Shown: one piece after another, positions 29,557-37,705 of the stretch
Layout of the letters: each line of letters begins with the position of its first letter
How positions within the stretch are numbered: the stretch's first letter is position 1
Program-made: the position numbers and the translations under genes
Notes under the pieces: generated by a model
What the model saw: only the letters and a program-made list of their open reading frames with translations
Databases searched by the model: none
What the model was told of the DNA's origin: nothing
NCBI RefSeq assembly: GCF_900312975.1
Contig: NZ_LT990039.1
Span: 2,480,001 to 2,544,000, forward strand
Direction: 5' to 3'
DNA from: Massilistercora timonensis
GTDB taxonomy: Bacteria; Bacillota; Clostridia; Lachnospirales; Lachnospiraceae
DNA: 64,000 nucleotides

Positions 29557-30507
29557 ATGGAAAAGAAACCGAACCGCCTGTATAAGGCACGCTTATTTGT
29601 CATGATCTTTGAGGACAAGAAGAAACTGCTGGAACTGTACAATGCCATCAGTGGGAAACACTATGAGGATCCGGAACTTCTGGAGATCAATACCCTGGAG
29701 AACGCCATCTACATGTCAATGAAGAATGACCTGTCATTCCTTATCGACGCCCGGCTGTCTTTGTATGAACATCAGTCGACTTACAGTCCCAACCTGCCAG
29801 TGCGGTTTCTCTTTTACTTGTCGGACATGTTTTCAGGGATGACAGCGGACGCCAACCTGTATGGAACGAAAAAGGTGGAACTGCCAGCTCCCAGGTTTGT
29901 TGTCTTCTACAATGGGGAGGCGGATCAGCCGGACCGGCAGATCCTGAAGCTCTCTGACCTGTATACGGTGAAGGAAGAAGACCCTATGCTGGACCTGAAG
30001 GTGTTGATGCTGAATGTGAACCAGGGGCATAACCCGGAGTTGATGGAAGTCTGCCATACCCTGTGGGAATACGCAGAGTATACGGATCGGGTGAGGAAGT
30101 ACGCCAAAGAACAGCCCATCGCGGAGGCGGTGGAGCGGGCCATCACAGAATGTATCCGGGAGGGGATCCTGAAGGAGTTCTTAGAGAAGAATCGCAGGGA
30201 GGCGAAGAACGTGAGTATCTATGAATATGATCAGGAGAAGCATATCCGGCAGGAGAGAGAGGAAGCCTGGGAGGCAGGAGAGAAAGCTGGCTGGGAGGCT
30301 GGAGAGAAAGCTGGAAGAGAAGCTGGTTGGGAGGCCGGAGAGAAAGTTGGAAGAGAAGCCGGGGAGAAGACTGGTCAGATAAATAAATTGCAGGAACTGA
30401 TCCAGAAGAAACTGGCCAAGGGGAAGACCATCCCAGAGATCGCGGAGGCGCTGGAAGAGGATGAGGCTGTGATCCGGCAATTGATAGAAACGCAAGGAAG
30501 ATTTTAG
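29557..30507 (+). CDS. Rpn-family recombination-promoting nuclease/transposase-like protein
   Basis: 316 residues from ATG 29557, preceded by AAAGGAGGAAACTGG. The N-terminal 230 residues resemble the PD-(D/E)XK Rpn/putative transposase families of Lachnospiraceae (LYKARLFVMIFEDKKKLLELYNAISG; FYNGEADQPDRQILKLSDL). The tail has repeated G/A-x3-E-A-G-E-K-A-G units (about 246-285), typical of Rpn proteins, then a short helical domain with KGKTIPEIAEALEEDEAVIRQLI. Rpn proteins of E. coli promote RecA-independent recombination. Whether this copy is active is unknown. No transposon ends were seen. Confidence 0.7.
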   Translation: MEKKPNRLYKARLFVMIFEDKKKLLELYNAISGKHYEDPELLEINTLENAIYMSMKNDLSFLIDARLSLYEHQSTYSPNLPVRFLFYLSDMFSGMTADANLYGTKKVELPAPRFVVFYNGEADQPDRQILKLSDLYTVKEEDPMLDLKVLMLNVNQGHNPELMEVCHTLWEYAEYTDRVRKYAKEQPIAEAVERAITECIREGILKEFLEKNRREAKNVSIYEYDQEKHIRQEREEAWEAGEKAGWEAGEKAGREAGWEAGEKVGREAGEKTGQINKLQELIQKKLAKGKTIPEIAEALEEDEAVIRQLIETQGRF

Positions 30508-30510
30508 GAG

Positions 30511-30539
30511 TTGTAAAATCTATGTAAATGAGTTATAAT
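30511..30539 (+). promoter_or_regulatory. sigma-A-type promoter of the 6S RNA candidate
   Basis: TTGTAA (30511-30516), 17-bp spacer, perfect TATAAT (30534-30539), starting 4 bp after the Rpn-like stop. It predicts a start near 30546. Confidence 0.8.
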
Positions 30540-30545
30540 ACTTGC

Positions 30546-30772
30546 AGATGGAAACCTGGGATGCTCGATAATTCCTGTAATTTTGAACCTACAAAACTTT
30601 AAACGGGACTCTTATATCTCTGTAATATGTCAGGCCCCCATTTGAGAGGAAGGCAGAAAAGCAGATGCGGACACCCACCTGGCTGCGGCTAGGAGTCAAA
30701 ATACAGGAACCGGCATTTTGGGCTGTACAAAAGAGAAGCTGGTGTCGCCGAAGAAGCGGCACCTCTTTTTTT
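30546..30772 (+). ncRNA. ssrS: 6S RNA candidate
   Basis: A strong promoter and a terminator bound a non-coding stretch of about 225 bases. The ends fold back: TTCCTGTAATTTTG (30572-30585) pairs with CAAAATACAGGAA (30697-30709) with one bulge, and GACTC (about 30607) pairs with GAGTC (about 30693). The middle (GAACCTACAAAACTTTAAACGGGAC region) can stay open. A long, broken rod with a central bubble that mimics an open promoter is the 6S RNA shape, and TTTGAACCTACA...AAACGGGAC looks like clostridial 6S RNA as I know it. 6S RNA binds sigma-A RNA polymerase in stationary phase. A covariance-model search was not possible. Confidence 0.68.
30741..30772 (+). terminator. terminator of the 6S RNA candidate
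   Basis: GGTGTCGC/GCGGCACC stem (one G-T pair) with a 7-base loop and a following TCTTTTTTT run. The run overlaps the stop codon of the convergent lysR-type gene. Confidence 0.85.
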
Positions 30773-31691
30773 ATGTATGAGATCTTTTTGGAAAATCGGA
30801 TGAGGTAAGAACACGTTTACAAATATCAAGAAACTGTAGGCTCAGTGGAGTGAAGAAACTGTCTTTCATCCAGGCAAGGTTAAAGCGGGATTTTGATGAA
30901 AAATTATTAATATAAATCTGGCTGAGCCGTCCATTGTCTATATCTTCCTGTATCGCAAACCGGTAAATAAAAGAAATTCCGATATTCTCCATCACTAATT
31001 TCTTGACGGCATTGATCGTGCCTATTTCCACATATGAACTAAAATTAGTTATGTCCTGGTTGTATTCATGAAGAATTTTCATGAGGTTTCTTCGTGAATA
31101 AGTTTCGTTTTCACGAAAGATCAACCGACATTTTTTTATATCTTCAAAGTCGACGGTTTTTCCGGCATAGGGATGTTGCGGGGAACAGACACAGATCGTT
31201 TCGTCTTCGAATAGTTCTTCACTTTCATACTGATTCTGGGGACAGTAGATATCTGTGATACAAAAATGAATACGTCCGTTCTTCAGCTGTGTTAAAAGTG
31301 CATCTGCCTCATCCAGATACATGTAAACTTTTTTGTCAGGATAAGTTCTTAAATATTCTGCGACGATAAGCGGGGCCAGAGATTCTCCTGCTGTTACGAT
31401 CGTACCGATCTTAATTTCTTCAGGCTCTTCAGGAGGAGCCTGCAGCCGTTGGGCAATTTGTACAGAGTCGGCTTTTACAGTTTGGACAAACTGAAGAAGA
31501 AGCTTTCCGTTTTCAGTCAGATGTAGTCTGCGTTTTTCATCGAAATAAAATAATTTGGTAGAGTAATAGCTTTCCAGATGTTTGATGTGCTGGCTGACGG
31601 CAGGTTGGGTAATATTCAGAATATTTGCAGTCTGTGTATAGTTTCGCGTTTCGCATAAAACAAGGAAAGTATCCATTTTTATATCCAGCAT
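30771..31691 (-). CDS. LysR-family transcriptional regulator
   Basis: 306 residues with an N-terminal winged helix-turn-helix (about 6-64: DTFLVLCETRNYTQTANILNITQPAVSQHIKHLE) and a C-terminal effector-binding domain (about 90-295). It is read divergently from the AroM/M29/OPT cluster with a 165-bp AT-rich region between, the usual layout for a LysR regulator that controls its neighbour in response to a pathway compound. Its effector is unknown. It ends head-to-head with the 6S RNA terminator. Confidence 0.93.
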   Translation of the reverse strand: MLDIKMDTFLVLCETRNYTQTANILNITQPAVSQHIKHLESYYSTKLFYFDEKRRLHLTENGKLLLQFVQTVKADSVQIAQRLQAPPEEPEEIKIGTIVTAGESLAPLIVAEYLRTYPDKKVYMYLDEADALLTQLKNGRIHFCITDIYCPQNQYESEELFEDETICVCSPQHPYAGKTVDFEDIKKCRLIFRENETYSRRNLMKILHEYNQDITNFSSYVEIGTINAVKKLVMENIGISFIYRFAIQEDIDNGRLSQIYINNFSSKSRFNLAWMKDSFFTPLSLQFLDICKRVLTSSDFPKRSHT

Positions 31692-31855
31692 AAGAATCCT
31701 CCTAAATATTCAGATAAATACGAATATAATCTCGCATTATTGGTCTATAAAATAATATAATTTCATTTTACTAGCTATTGATGCTAGAATCAAGATAAAA
31801 GAAACGGGAAAATATAAATATTTTCGAAAAATCAGAGAGTAAAGGAGGTAAGCAA

Positions 31856-32542
31856 ATGAAAATCGGAGCGGTAACGATAGGTCAGTCTCCCAGAGTGGAT
31901 GTTACACCGGATATGTTACCTATTTTGGGGGACCAGGTGGAACTGATCCAGGCAGGAGCCCTGGATGGGCTGAGCAAGGCAGAGATAGAACTTATGGCGC
32001 CGAAAGAGGATGACTATGTTCTGGTCTCAAGGTTGAATGACGGCACTTTTGCGAAATTCGGAAAGAGTTTTATTCTGGAGAGAATGCAAACCTGTATTTC
32101 CGAATTAGAAGAGCAGGGCGCTTCACTGATCATGCTTTTCTGTGCGGGAACTTTTCCGGATACTTTTACATCGAAAGTTCCTTTGATCTATCCGGCAAAA
32201 ATTCTGAACGGCCTGGCTAAGGCGCTGAGCAGGAATGCGAATATTATCGTGATCACGCCAGATGAAGAGCAGGTTCAGCAGGCTTATGATCAGTGGGGAC
32301 CAATTATGAAAAAAGTTACGCCGATACCGGCCAATCCGTATAAAGGACTTGATGAAGTGCGGAAAGCAGCGGAGTTGGCAAAGGATATTGAGGCGGACCT
32401 GATCGTTATGGATTGTATTGGTTATACAAGAGAGGCCAGAAAGATCGTGGCGACCGTTTCAGAGAAACCAGTTCTGCTGTGCAGAACAACTATGGCCCGT
32501 GTAGTCAGAGAGATGATAGACGGGAAACTGTCAGATGAATAA
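31856..32542 (+). CDS. AroM-family protein
   Basis: 228 residues matching the AroM family (KIGAVTIGQSPRVDVTPDMLP at the N-terminus; MLFCAGTFPDTF; VMDCIGYTREAR). The family is uncharacterised; its fold and paired Cys-containing motifs (C in FCAGTFP and DCIGYT) resemble the Asp/Glu/hydantoin racemase superfamily. In E. coli aroM lies beside aroL, but no shikimate genes are present here. It is the first gene after the divergent LysR gene, with AAAGGAGG before the ATG. A racemase- or isomerase-like role in the cluster's pathway is inference. Confidence 0.85.
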   Translation: MKIGAVTIGQSPRVDVTPDMLPILGDQVELIQAGALDGLSKAEIELMAPKEDDYVLVSRLNDGTFAKFGKSFILERMQTCISELEEQGASLIMLFCAGTFPDTFTSKVPLIYPAKILNGLAKALSRNANIIVITPDEEQVQQAYDQWGPIMKKVTPIPANPYKGLDEVRKAAELAKDIEADLIVMDCIGYTREARKIVATVSEKPVLLCRTTMARVVREMIDGKLSDE

Positions 32543-32584
32543 GACAACAAAAAATCAAAAAGTATAATGCAGGAGGAAAATACT

Positions 32585-33649
32585 ATGGAATATCCAATTG
32601 GAATTGAGATGGCACCGGATTATTTATCTTATGAAGTAAGCAAAGCGGCGTATAAGCTGGTAAAAGAAGTTATGCTTGTGGAGCCAGGTGAGAACGTTGT
32701 TGTAACGGGAGATACTTCCACGGATAAAAGAGTTCTTGATGCGATCATGAACGCAGCTTATATTGTAGGCGCAAATCCGGTATTGGTCTATGTGCCTACA
32801 AATGAAAAGGCTTATGCGGAGCCGATCGCACCTCTTGGAAATGCAGTGGCTGTCGCGGATGTGTGGATTGAATTGTCATATTCTTCGATCATGTTGTGTG
32901 AATCCTGGAGAAAGGCAATTGATTTTGGATGTCGCTATATCAATCTGACCGGTATGGATGTGACGATGATCGTAAAATGTATCGGAAGAGTAGATGTAGC
33001 AAGTGTTGTAGAATTGGGAGAAACACTTAAGGCAAAGATGGAGGCAGCCAATGAGATCATCGTTAAGGATGACAACGGTACATATCTTACTGCAAGAAAC
33101 GAAGGCAGACCGGTAAGACATTCCGGACAGCTGGCAACATTTAAAGGATATCCGTTTATGATGTGCGGTCAGATCAGCTGGTGTCCGATCGAAGAGACAA
33201 TTAACGGTAAACTGGTATTTGATGCGGCTATTTTCCCGCCGACAGATATGGGAATTCTGTCCGGGAATGTAGAATTGACGCTGGAGGAAGGAAGAGTCAC
33301 CAAAATTGAAGGTGGAAAGGATGCGCAGAGATTCCAGGCGTGGCTGGAGTCCTTTGATGATCCCAATATGTTCCGTCTTGCTCATTATTCTCTTGGATTC
33401 AATCCGGGAGTTACGGAAGCGACAGGCCGTATTGTAGAAGATGAGAGAATCTTTGGCTGTATGGAATTTGGAATCGGAAGCCAGGGAAAGATGATCCGCG
33501 GAAGCTATTGGACAGCGGCATCTCATACAGATGGAGTAGTCTCAAAACCATCAATTATTTTGGACGGTGTCACTCTGGAGGAAAAAGGAAAATATGTTGA
33601 TCCGGAGCTGGTAGAAATCTGCAAAAAGATGGGCGCGGCAGGATACTAA
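32585..33649 (+). CDS. M29 aminopeptidase-like metalloenzyme
   Basis: 354 residues from ATG 32585, which follows CAGGAGGAAAA; an upstream in-frame ATG at 32567 lacks a site. The C-terminal half has the M29-type metal-site segments HYSLGFNPGV, E294 in GCMEFGIG and H314-T-D316 in ASHTDGVVSKPSIILDG. M29 proteins are metal aminopeptidases; relatives of the same fold include 2,5-dihydroxypyridine dioxygenase (NicX). The context (peptide transporter, racemase, M20 peptidase) favours peptide or amide cleavage. Substrate unknown. Confidence 0.8.
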   Translation: MEYPIGIEMAPDYLSYEVSKAAYKLVKEVMLVEPGENVVVTGDTSTDKRVLDAIMNAAYIVGANPVLVYVPTNEKAYAEPIAPLGNAVAVADVWIELSYSSIMLCESWRKAIDFGCRYINLTGMDVTMIVKCIGRVDVASVVELGETLKAKMEAANEIIVKDDNGTYLTARNEGRPVRHSGQLATFKGYPFMMCGQISWCPIEETINGKLVFDAAIFPPTDMGILSGNVELTLEEGRVTKIEGGKDAQRFQAWLESFDDPNMFRLAHYSLGFNPGVTEATGRIVEDERIFGCMEFGIGSQGKMIRGSYWTAASHTDGVVSKPSIILDGVTLEEKGKYVDPELVEICKKMGAAGY

Positions 33650-33663
33650 AAATCTTGAAAGAC

Positions 33664-33705
33664 AGGCGCCTGGATATGCTTTTGAGTTCAGGCGCCTCTC
33701 TTTTT
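33664..33705 (+). terminator. intra-operon terminator/attenuator
   Basis: 9-bp GC-rich stem AGGCGCCTG/CAGGCGCCT with a 16-base loop and CTCTTTTT after it, between the M29-like gene and the OPT gene. It should lower transporter expression relative to the upstream enzymes. Confidence 0.8.
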
Positions 33706-33730
33706 CAATGAGAGAAGAGGAGGAGCGCGG

Positions 33731-35323
33731 ATGAAAGACGATCAAGCAGTAAAAGATGTAAAACCATTTGACAAAATACCTTGTTCCGAGCCGATGACCA
33801 TTATTTTTGGATCAGTTCTCGCAATATTATCTGGTATTATATGTATGCAGATCATGGGAAAAGTGGGGGTCTCTGCAAACACATCTATTTTGGGAGCGAT
33901 TTTTGCAATGCTGGTAGCAAGGATCCCGACTACCGTATTTGGCAGATTTAAAAATCTTGAACGCCAGAATTATATCCAGACCATTGTATCCGGCGCAGGA
34001 TTCTCTGCAGCCAACTGTGCGTTTGTAGCAGTGGCGATCCTGTTTGTAATGGGAGAATATGAAGTGATCCTGCCGATGGCGCTGGGATGTATCTTCGGTA
34101 CACTGATTTCTGTTTATACAGTTGGAGCATTATTTGATTCTCCACTGTTTCCTGCTAATGAGGCATGGGCGCCTGGTGTGGCTACAGCAGAGGTCCTGGA
34201 GGCAGGCGATGAGGGCGGAGATAAAGCAAAGCGTGTCATCCAGGGAATTGTTGTAGGAATCCTGGGGAGCGGTGTCAAGCTGCCGGTAGGTGCGGTGGGA
34301 ATCGTGTTTATTGCCAATATTGTTTCTATGTTGGCTTTGGGAATCGGACTGTTGATCCGAGGATATTGCGAACCGTTGACTGGGTTTAATATCGGGGCGA
34401 CAAATATTCCGCAGGGATTCCTGGTAGGAGCAGGTCTGATCGCATTGGTGCAGTCTGTAATATCTATTTACCAGGGCTCGGCAAAAAATAAAAAGAAATC
34501 ACTGGAAGCGAGCGAAGAAGAGAAGTTGACGGTTTCCGCGTCCAGCACAAAGAAGACGTTGATCATTGCACTGGTTACGCATCTGGTTGGCGGAGTGCTT
34601 GTGGGAGTGATCTGCGGAACGTTTTCTGGAATGCCGCCGGTTCAAATGGTGCTGTGGCTTATCTGGACAGCGTTTGCATCGGTAGCGTCCATGATCATTA
34701 TTGGAAAAGCGGCGATGTATTCCGGCTGGTTCCCGGGATTTGCAGTTACTACGATTTTTATGACCATCGGTGTTGTTATGGGATTCCCACCGCTTGCAGT
34801 TGCGGTGTTGACAGGTTATATCAGTTCCGTGGGGCCTTGTTTTGCCGACATGGGGTATGATCTGAAAACAGGATGGATCATCCGTGGAAAAAGTAAGAAT
34901 GTAGGTTATGAACTTTATGGAAGAAAGCAACAGGTTCTGATCGAAATGCTGGGAGCCCTGATCGGAATCGTAGTGGTTATTTTCTGTGCCGATATGACAA
35001 TGAAAGATGGCCTGATTCCTGCTACAAGTATTGTGTTTGCGACAACGGCTGAGGCCGGGACGAACATGGCACTGGTAAAAGAGTTGATAATCTGGGCGAT
35101 TCCAGGAGCGATCATTCAGATAATCGGAAGAAAGTACATGTTTGGCGTGCTTCTGGCCACAGGGCTTCTCATTAATAATCCAATCTATGGTATTGGTGTG
35201 ATCGTGGCCGTTATCATGCGCAAGATTATTGGAGATGAGTTCATGAACTGCCGGGATGCAGGTCTGATCGCCGGAGATGGCTTATATGGATTTTTCTCCA
35301 GTCTTATCAAAATGTTTGTTTAG
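33731..35323 (+). CDS. OPT-family oligopeptide transporter
   Basis: 530 residues with about 14 membrane helices. N-terminal SEPMTIIFGSVLAILSGIICMQIMGKVGVSANTSI and the later ALFDSPLFPANEAWAPGVATAEVLEAG and GYISSVGPCFADMGYDLKTGW segments fit the bacterial oligopeptide transporter family. OPT proteins carry small peptides or peptide-like compounds with protons. It lies between a metalloenzyme and a racemase-family gene and should supply their substrate. A terminator hairpin precedes it. Confidence 0.9.
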   Translation: MKDDQAVKDVKPFDKIPCSEPMTIIFGSVLAILSGIICMQIMGKVGVSANTSILGAIFAMLVARIPTTVFGRFKNLERQNYIQTIVSGAGFSAANCAFVAVAILFVMGEYEVILPMALGCIFGTLISVYTVGALFDSPLFPANEAWAPGVATAEVLEAGDEGGDKAKRVIQGIVVGILGSGVKLPVGAVGIVFIANIVSMLALGIGLLIRGYCEPLTGFNIGATNIPQGFLVGAGLIALVQSVISIYQGSAKNKKKSLEASEEEKLTVSASSTKKTLIIALVTHLVGGVLVGVICGTFSGMPPVQMVLWLIWTAFASVASMIIIGKAAMYSGWFPGFAVTTIFMTIGVVMGFPPLAVAVLTGYISSVGPCFADMGYDLKTGWIIRGKSKNVGYELYGRKQQVLIEMLGALIGIVVVIFCADMTMKDGLIPATSIVFATTAEAGTNMALVKELIIWAIPGAIIQIIGRKYMFGVLLATGLLINNPIYGIGVIVAVIMRKIIGDEFMNCRDAGLIAGDGLYGFFSSLIKMFV

Positions 35324-35350
35324 TATGATCTGAGTCAGAGAGGGTTTCTG

Positions 35351-36124
35351 ATGAAAAGACGAAAACTTTTGTATCTGAAAGCGGTAGCCTATGATTCTAT
35401 GAATCAGGAAATCCGGGAATATCTGGAGCCGTTTCTGGATGAGAAGACAGACCTTGAGGTAAGAAGTATTCCCAAAGGAACCAGCCATATGGAATATCAT
35501 TTCTATCAGGCAGTTAATCAGCAGGAGATCCTCAAAGGGATCCTGCAGGCGGAGAAGGATGGATTTGATGCCTGCATCATCAGTTGTTTTGATGATCCCA
35601 GCCTCTATGAGGGCAGGGAGATTTCCAGAAATATGATCGTAACAGCTCCGGGAGAGGCAAGCGCACATCTGGCGGCAACGTTGGGCAATAAATTTTCTGT
35701 GATCGTGGGGCGAAAAAAATGGATTCCTCAGATGGAAGAAAATATCCACAAGTATGGCCTGGGGCGTAAGCTTGCTTCTTTCCGAAGCCTTGATCTGGGC
35801 GTCCTGGAATTTCATGAAAATGAGGACAAAACCCGAAGGCGGATGGAGGAAGAAATCCGAAAGGCAGTGGAAGAAGACCAGGCGGAGGTGATCGTTCTGG
35901 GCTGTACCATGCAGTTTGGATTTTACCGGGAGATGCAGGAAAAGTTTCAGATCCCGGTCATTGATTCCATGGTGGCGGCAGTGAAATATGCGGAATACAT
36001 GGTAGAAATGAGAGAAAAGGCTGGCTGGACATTCAGCCGGGCCGGCCTGTATGAACGGCCGCCGGAGAAAGAGATGCAGGCCTGGGAATTGGAGAAAATA
36101 TGTGATATGGAAGGTCTGCTTTGA
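35351..36124 (+). CDS. aspartate/glutamate/hydantoin racemase-family protein
   Basis: 257 residues. Two cysteines in the positions expected for the acid/base pair are seen: C79 in CIISCFDDPSL and C185 in VIVLGCTMQFG. The family epimerises amino acids or hydantoins without a cofactor. It starts 27 bp after the OPT gene and its stop lies in the leader of the M20 peptidase. With AroM it is the second racemase-superfamily protein in this cluster, suggesting handling of D-configured residues or hydantoin-like rings. Confidence 0.85.
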   Translation: MKRRKLLYLKAVAYDSMNQEIREYLEPFLDEKTDLEVRSIPKGTSHMEYHFYQAVNQQEILKGILQAEKDGFDACIISCFDDPSLYEGREISRNMIVTAPGEASAHLAATLGNKFSVIVGRKKWIPQMEENIHKYGLGRKLASFRSLDLGVLEFHENEDKTRRRMEEEIRKAVEEDQAEVIVLGCTMQFGFYREMQEKFQIPVIDSMVAAVKYAEYMVEMREKAGWTFSRAGLYERPPEKEMQAWELEKICDMEGLL

Positions 36125-36147
36125 AAAGAGGAAGGGAGAAAGGAATC

Positions 36148-37551
36148 ATGGAGCAACGAATCGATGAACTTGTGAAGTCCTACCGGGAGGACATGATCCA
36201 GTCCCTGGAGGAGCTGGTCTCTATCCCCAGCGTGATCAATCTGGAGAACGCCGGGGAGGGCGCACCTTTTGGCATGGAGATCCGAAGCGCCCTGGACGGG
36301 CTTATGAAGCTGGCCGGGGAGCTTGGGTTTGAGACCCGGGATTACGACGGCTATGCCGCTGCGGTGGACTTTGGAACAGAAGGGAAGGAAGTTGGGATCT
36401 TATCTCACATTGATGTGGTCCCGCCGGGGAACGGCTGGACGAAGAATCCTTTTGTCCCGGAGATCGTGAATGGAAAAATGTACGGGCGTGGAACCATTGA
36501 TGACAAGGGACCGCTGGTTGCATCTCTTTACGCTATGAAAGCGGTGAAGGAAAGCGGTCTTCCCATCCGGAATCATGTGCGGCACATTATCGGCTGCGAC
36601 GAAGAGACCGGGCACCGGTGCATCAAGTACTACCTGACAAAGGAGAAGGGGCCGGATCTGGGCTTCTCTCCGGATGGAATGTTTTCTGTTATCCATGCGG
36701 AGAAGGGGATCCTGCGGTTCCGGATCCAGACGAACCGGAAGCTGCCGGATACAAAGGAACTAAGCGTGATCCGGATCGCCGGCGGAACGGTGGTAAACGC
36801 AGTGCCCAATATCGCGGAAGTATGGCTTGGAGGACTCAGAGAGCAACTGGAAGAGGTTCAGAAGGAATTCCGGATCAAGGCCGCGGAAGGTTCCGCGGAA
36901 ATGGAAGGGGATGTCCTTCACCTTACCTTCCCGGGAGTCAGCGCCCATGCCATGCAGCCCTGGCTTGGAGAAAATGCAATCCTGTCCATGATCCGTTTCC
37001 TGAAGGAACTGCCTTTTGGAGATCCGAAGACCCGGGAATATTTCCAGAACCTGGATACTCTCTTTGGAGACGGCTGGGAAGGCCGGAACCTGGGAGTTGC
37101 CTGTCAGGATCAGCTGTCCGGGAGACTGTCCATGAACCTGGGGATCCTGAACGTGGAGGGAGAGAATACGGAACTTAAGGTAGATGTGCGCTGCCCGGTC
37201 CATATCGATCTGGATACGGTGTGGAAGACCATCTGTCTGACCTGTGAGAAGTACGGCTTTCAGCCGGAGTACTGGCAGAAGCGGCCGCCTCTCTATGTAC
37301 CTAAGGATGCGCGTCTGGTGCAGACGCTTCTGGATGTGTACGAAGATGTGACTGGAAAGAGGGAGGAAGCCATCACCATCGGCGGAGGAACCTACTGCCG
37401 GGATGTGGAGAATTTCGTTTCCTTTGGCCCGGTATTTCCAGGGGAGCCGGAACTGGCTCACGAGGCGGATGAATTTATCGACCTGGATCAGATGGTAGAG
37501 TGCGCAAGGCTCTACGCCCAGGCGCTGTATCGCCTGCTGCAGATGGAATAG
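36148..37551 (+). CDS. M20-family dipeptidase (PepV-like)
   Basis: 467 residues from ATG 36148 (AAAGGA upstream); a TTG at 36121 is less likely. Metal ligands of the M20 di-zinc site are visible: H87-x-D89 in LSHIDVVPPG, D119 in IDDKGP, the E152/E153 pair in CDEETGHR and D in FSPDGMFS. Length and pattern match PepV/dapE-like dipeptidases, which cut dipeptides with various, including D- or beta-, residues. It is the last gene of the cluster and is closed by a strong terminator. It probably carries out the final cytosolic hydrolysis. Confidence 0.9.
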   Translation: MEQRIDELVKSYREDMIQSLEELVSIPSVINLENAGEGAPFGMEIRSALDGLMKLAGELGFETRDYDGYAAAVDFGTEGKEVGILSHIDVVPPGNGWTKNPFVPEIVNGKMYGRGTIDDKGPLVASLYAMKAVKESGLPIRNHVRHIIGCDEETGHRCIKYYLTKEKGPDLGFSPDGMFSVIHAEKGILRFRIQTNRKLPDTKELSVIRIAGGTVVNAVPNIAEVWLGGLREQLEEVQKEFRIKAAEGSAEMEGDVLHLTFPGVSAHAMQPWLGENAILSMIRFLKELPFGDPKTREYFQNLDTLFGDGWEGRNLGVACQDQLSGRLSMNLGILNVEGENTELKVDVRCPVHIDLDTVWKTICLTCEKYGFQPEYWQKRPPLYVPKDARLVQTLLDVYEDVTGKREEAITIGGGTYCRDVENFVSFGPVFPGEPELAHEADEFIDLDQMVECARLYAQALYRLLQME

Positions 37552-37571
37552 AAAACAGTTTTTGGAAAAAG

Positions 37572-37614
37572 ACGCTCTGTGTGAAAGAAAAACCGGTCAC
37601 ACAGAGCGTTTTTT
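37572..37614 (+). terminator. rho-independent terminator of the peptide cluster
   Basis: 13-bp perfect stem ACGCTCTGTGTGA/TCACACAGAGCGT followed by TTTTTT. Confidence 0.93.
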
Positions 37615-37645
37615 ATGGGAAATCCTGTGTAAGAACCAGTCTTCG

Positions 37646-37674
37646 TTGCCTGTCGCGGATTTCTCTGGTATGAT
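37646..37674 (+). promoter_or_regulatory. sigma-A-type promoter of the BspA/InlB-like gene
   Basis: TTGCCT (37646-37651), 17-bp spacer, TATGAT (37669-37674), 31 bp before ATG 37706. Confidence 0.7.
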
Positions 37675-37705
37675 ATAAATAAATGTGTAAGGCGGGTGAG
37701 CGGGG

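Noticed and set aside
32585-33649. Calling the M29-like protein a 2,5-dihydroxypyridine dioxygenase
   Set aside because: No other nicotinate-degradation genes are near and the neighbours handle peptides; fold likeness alone is not enough.
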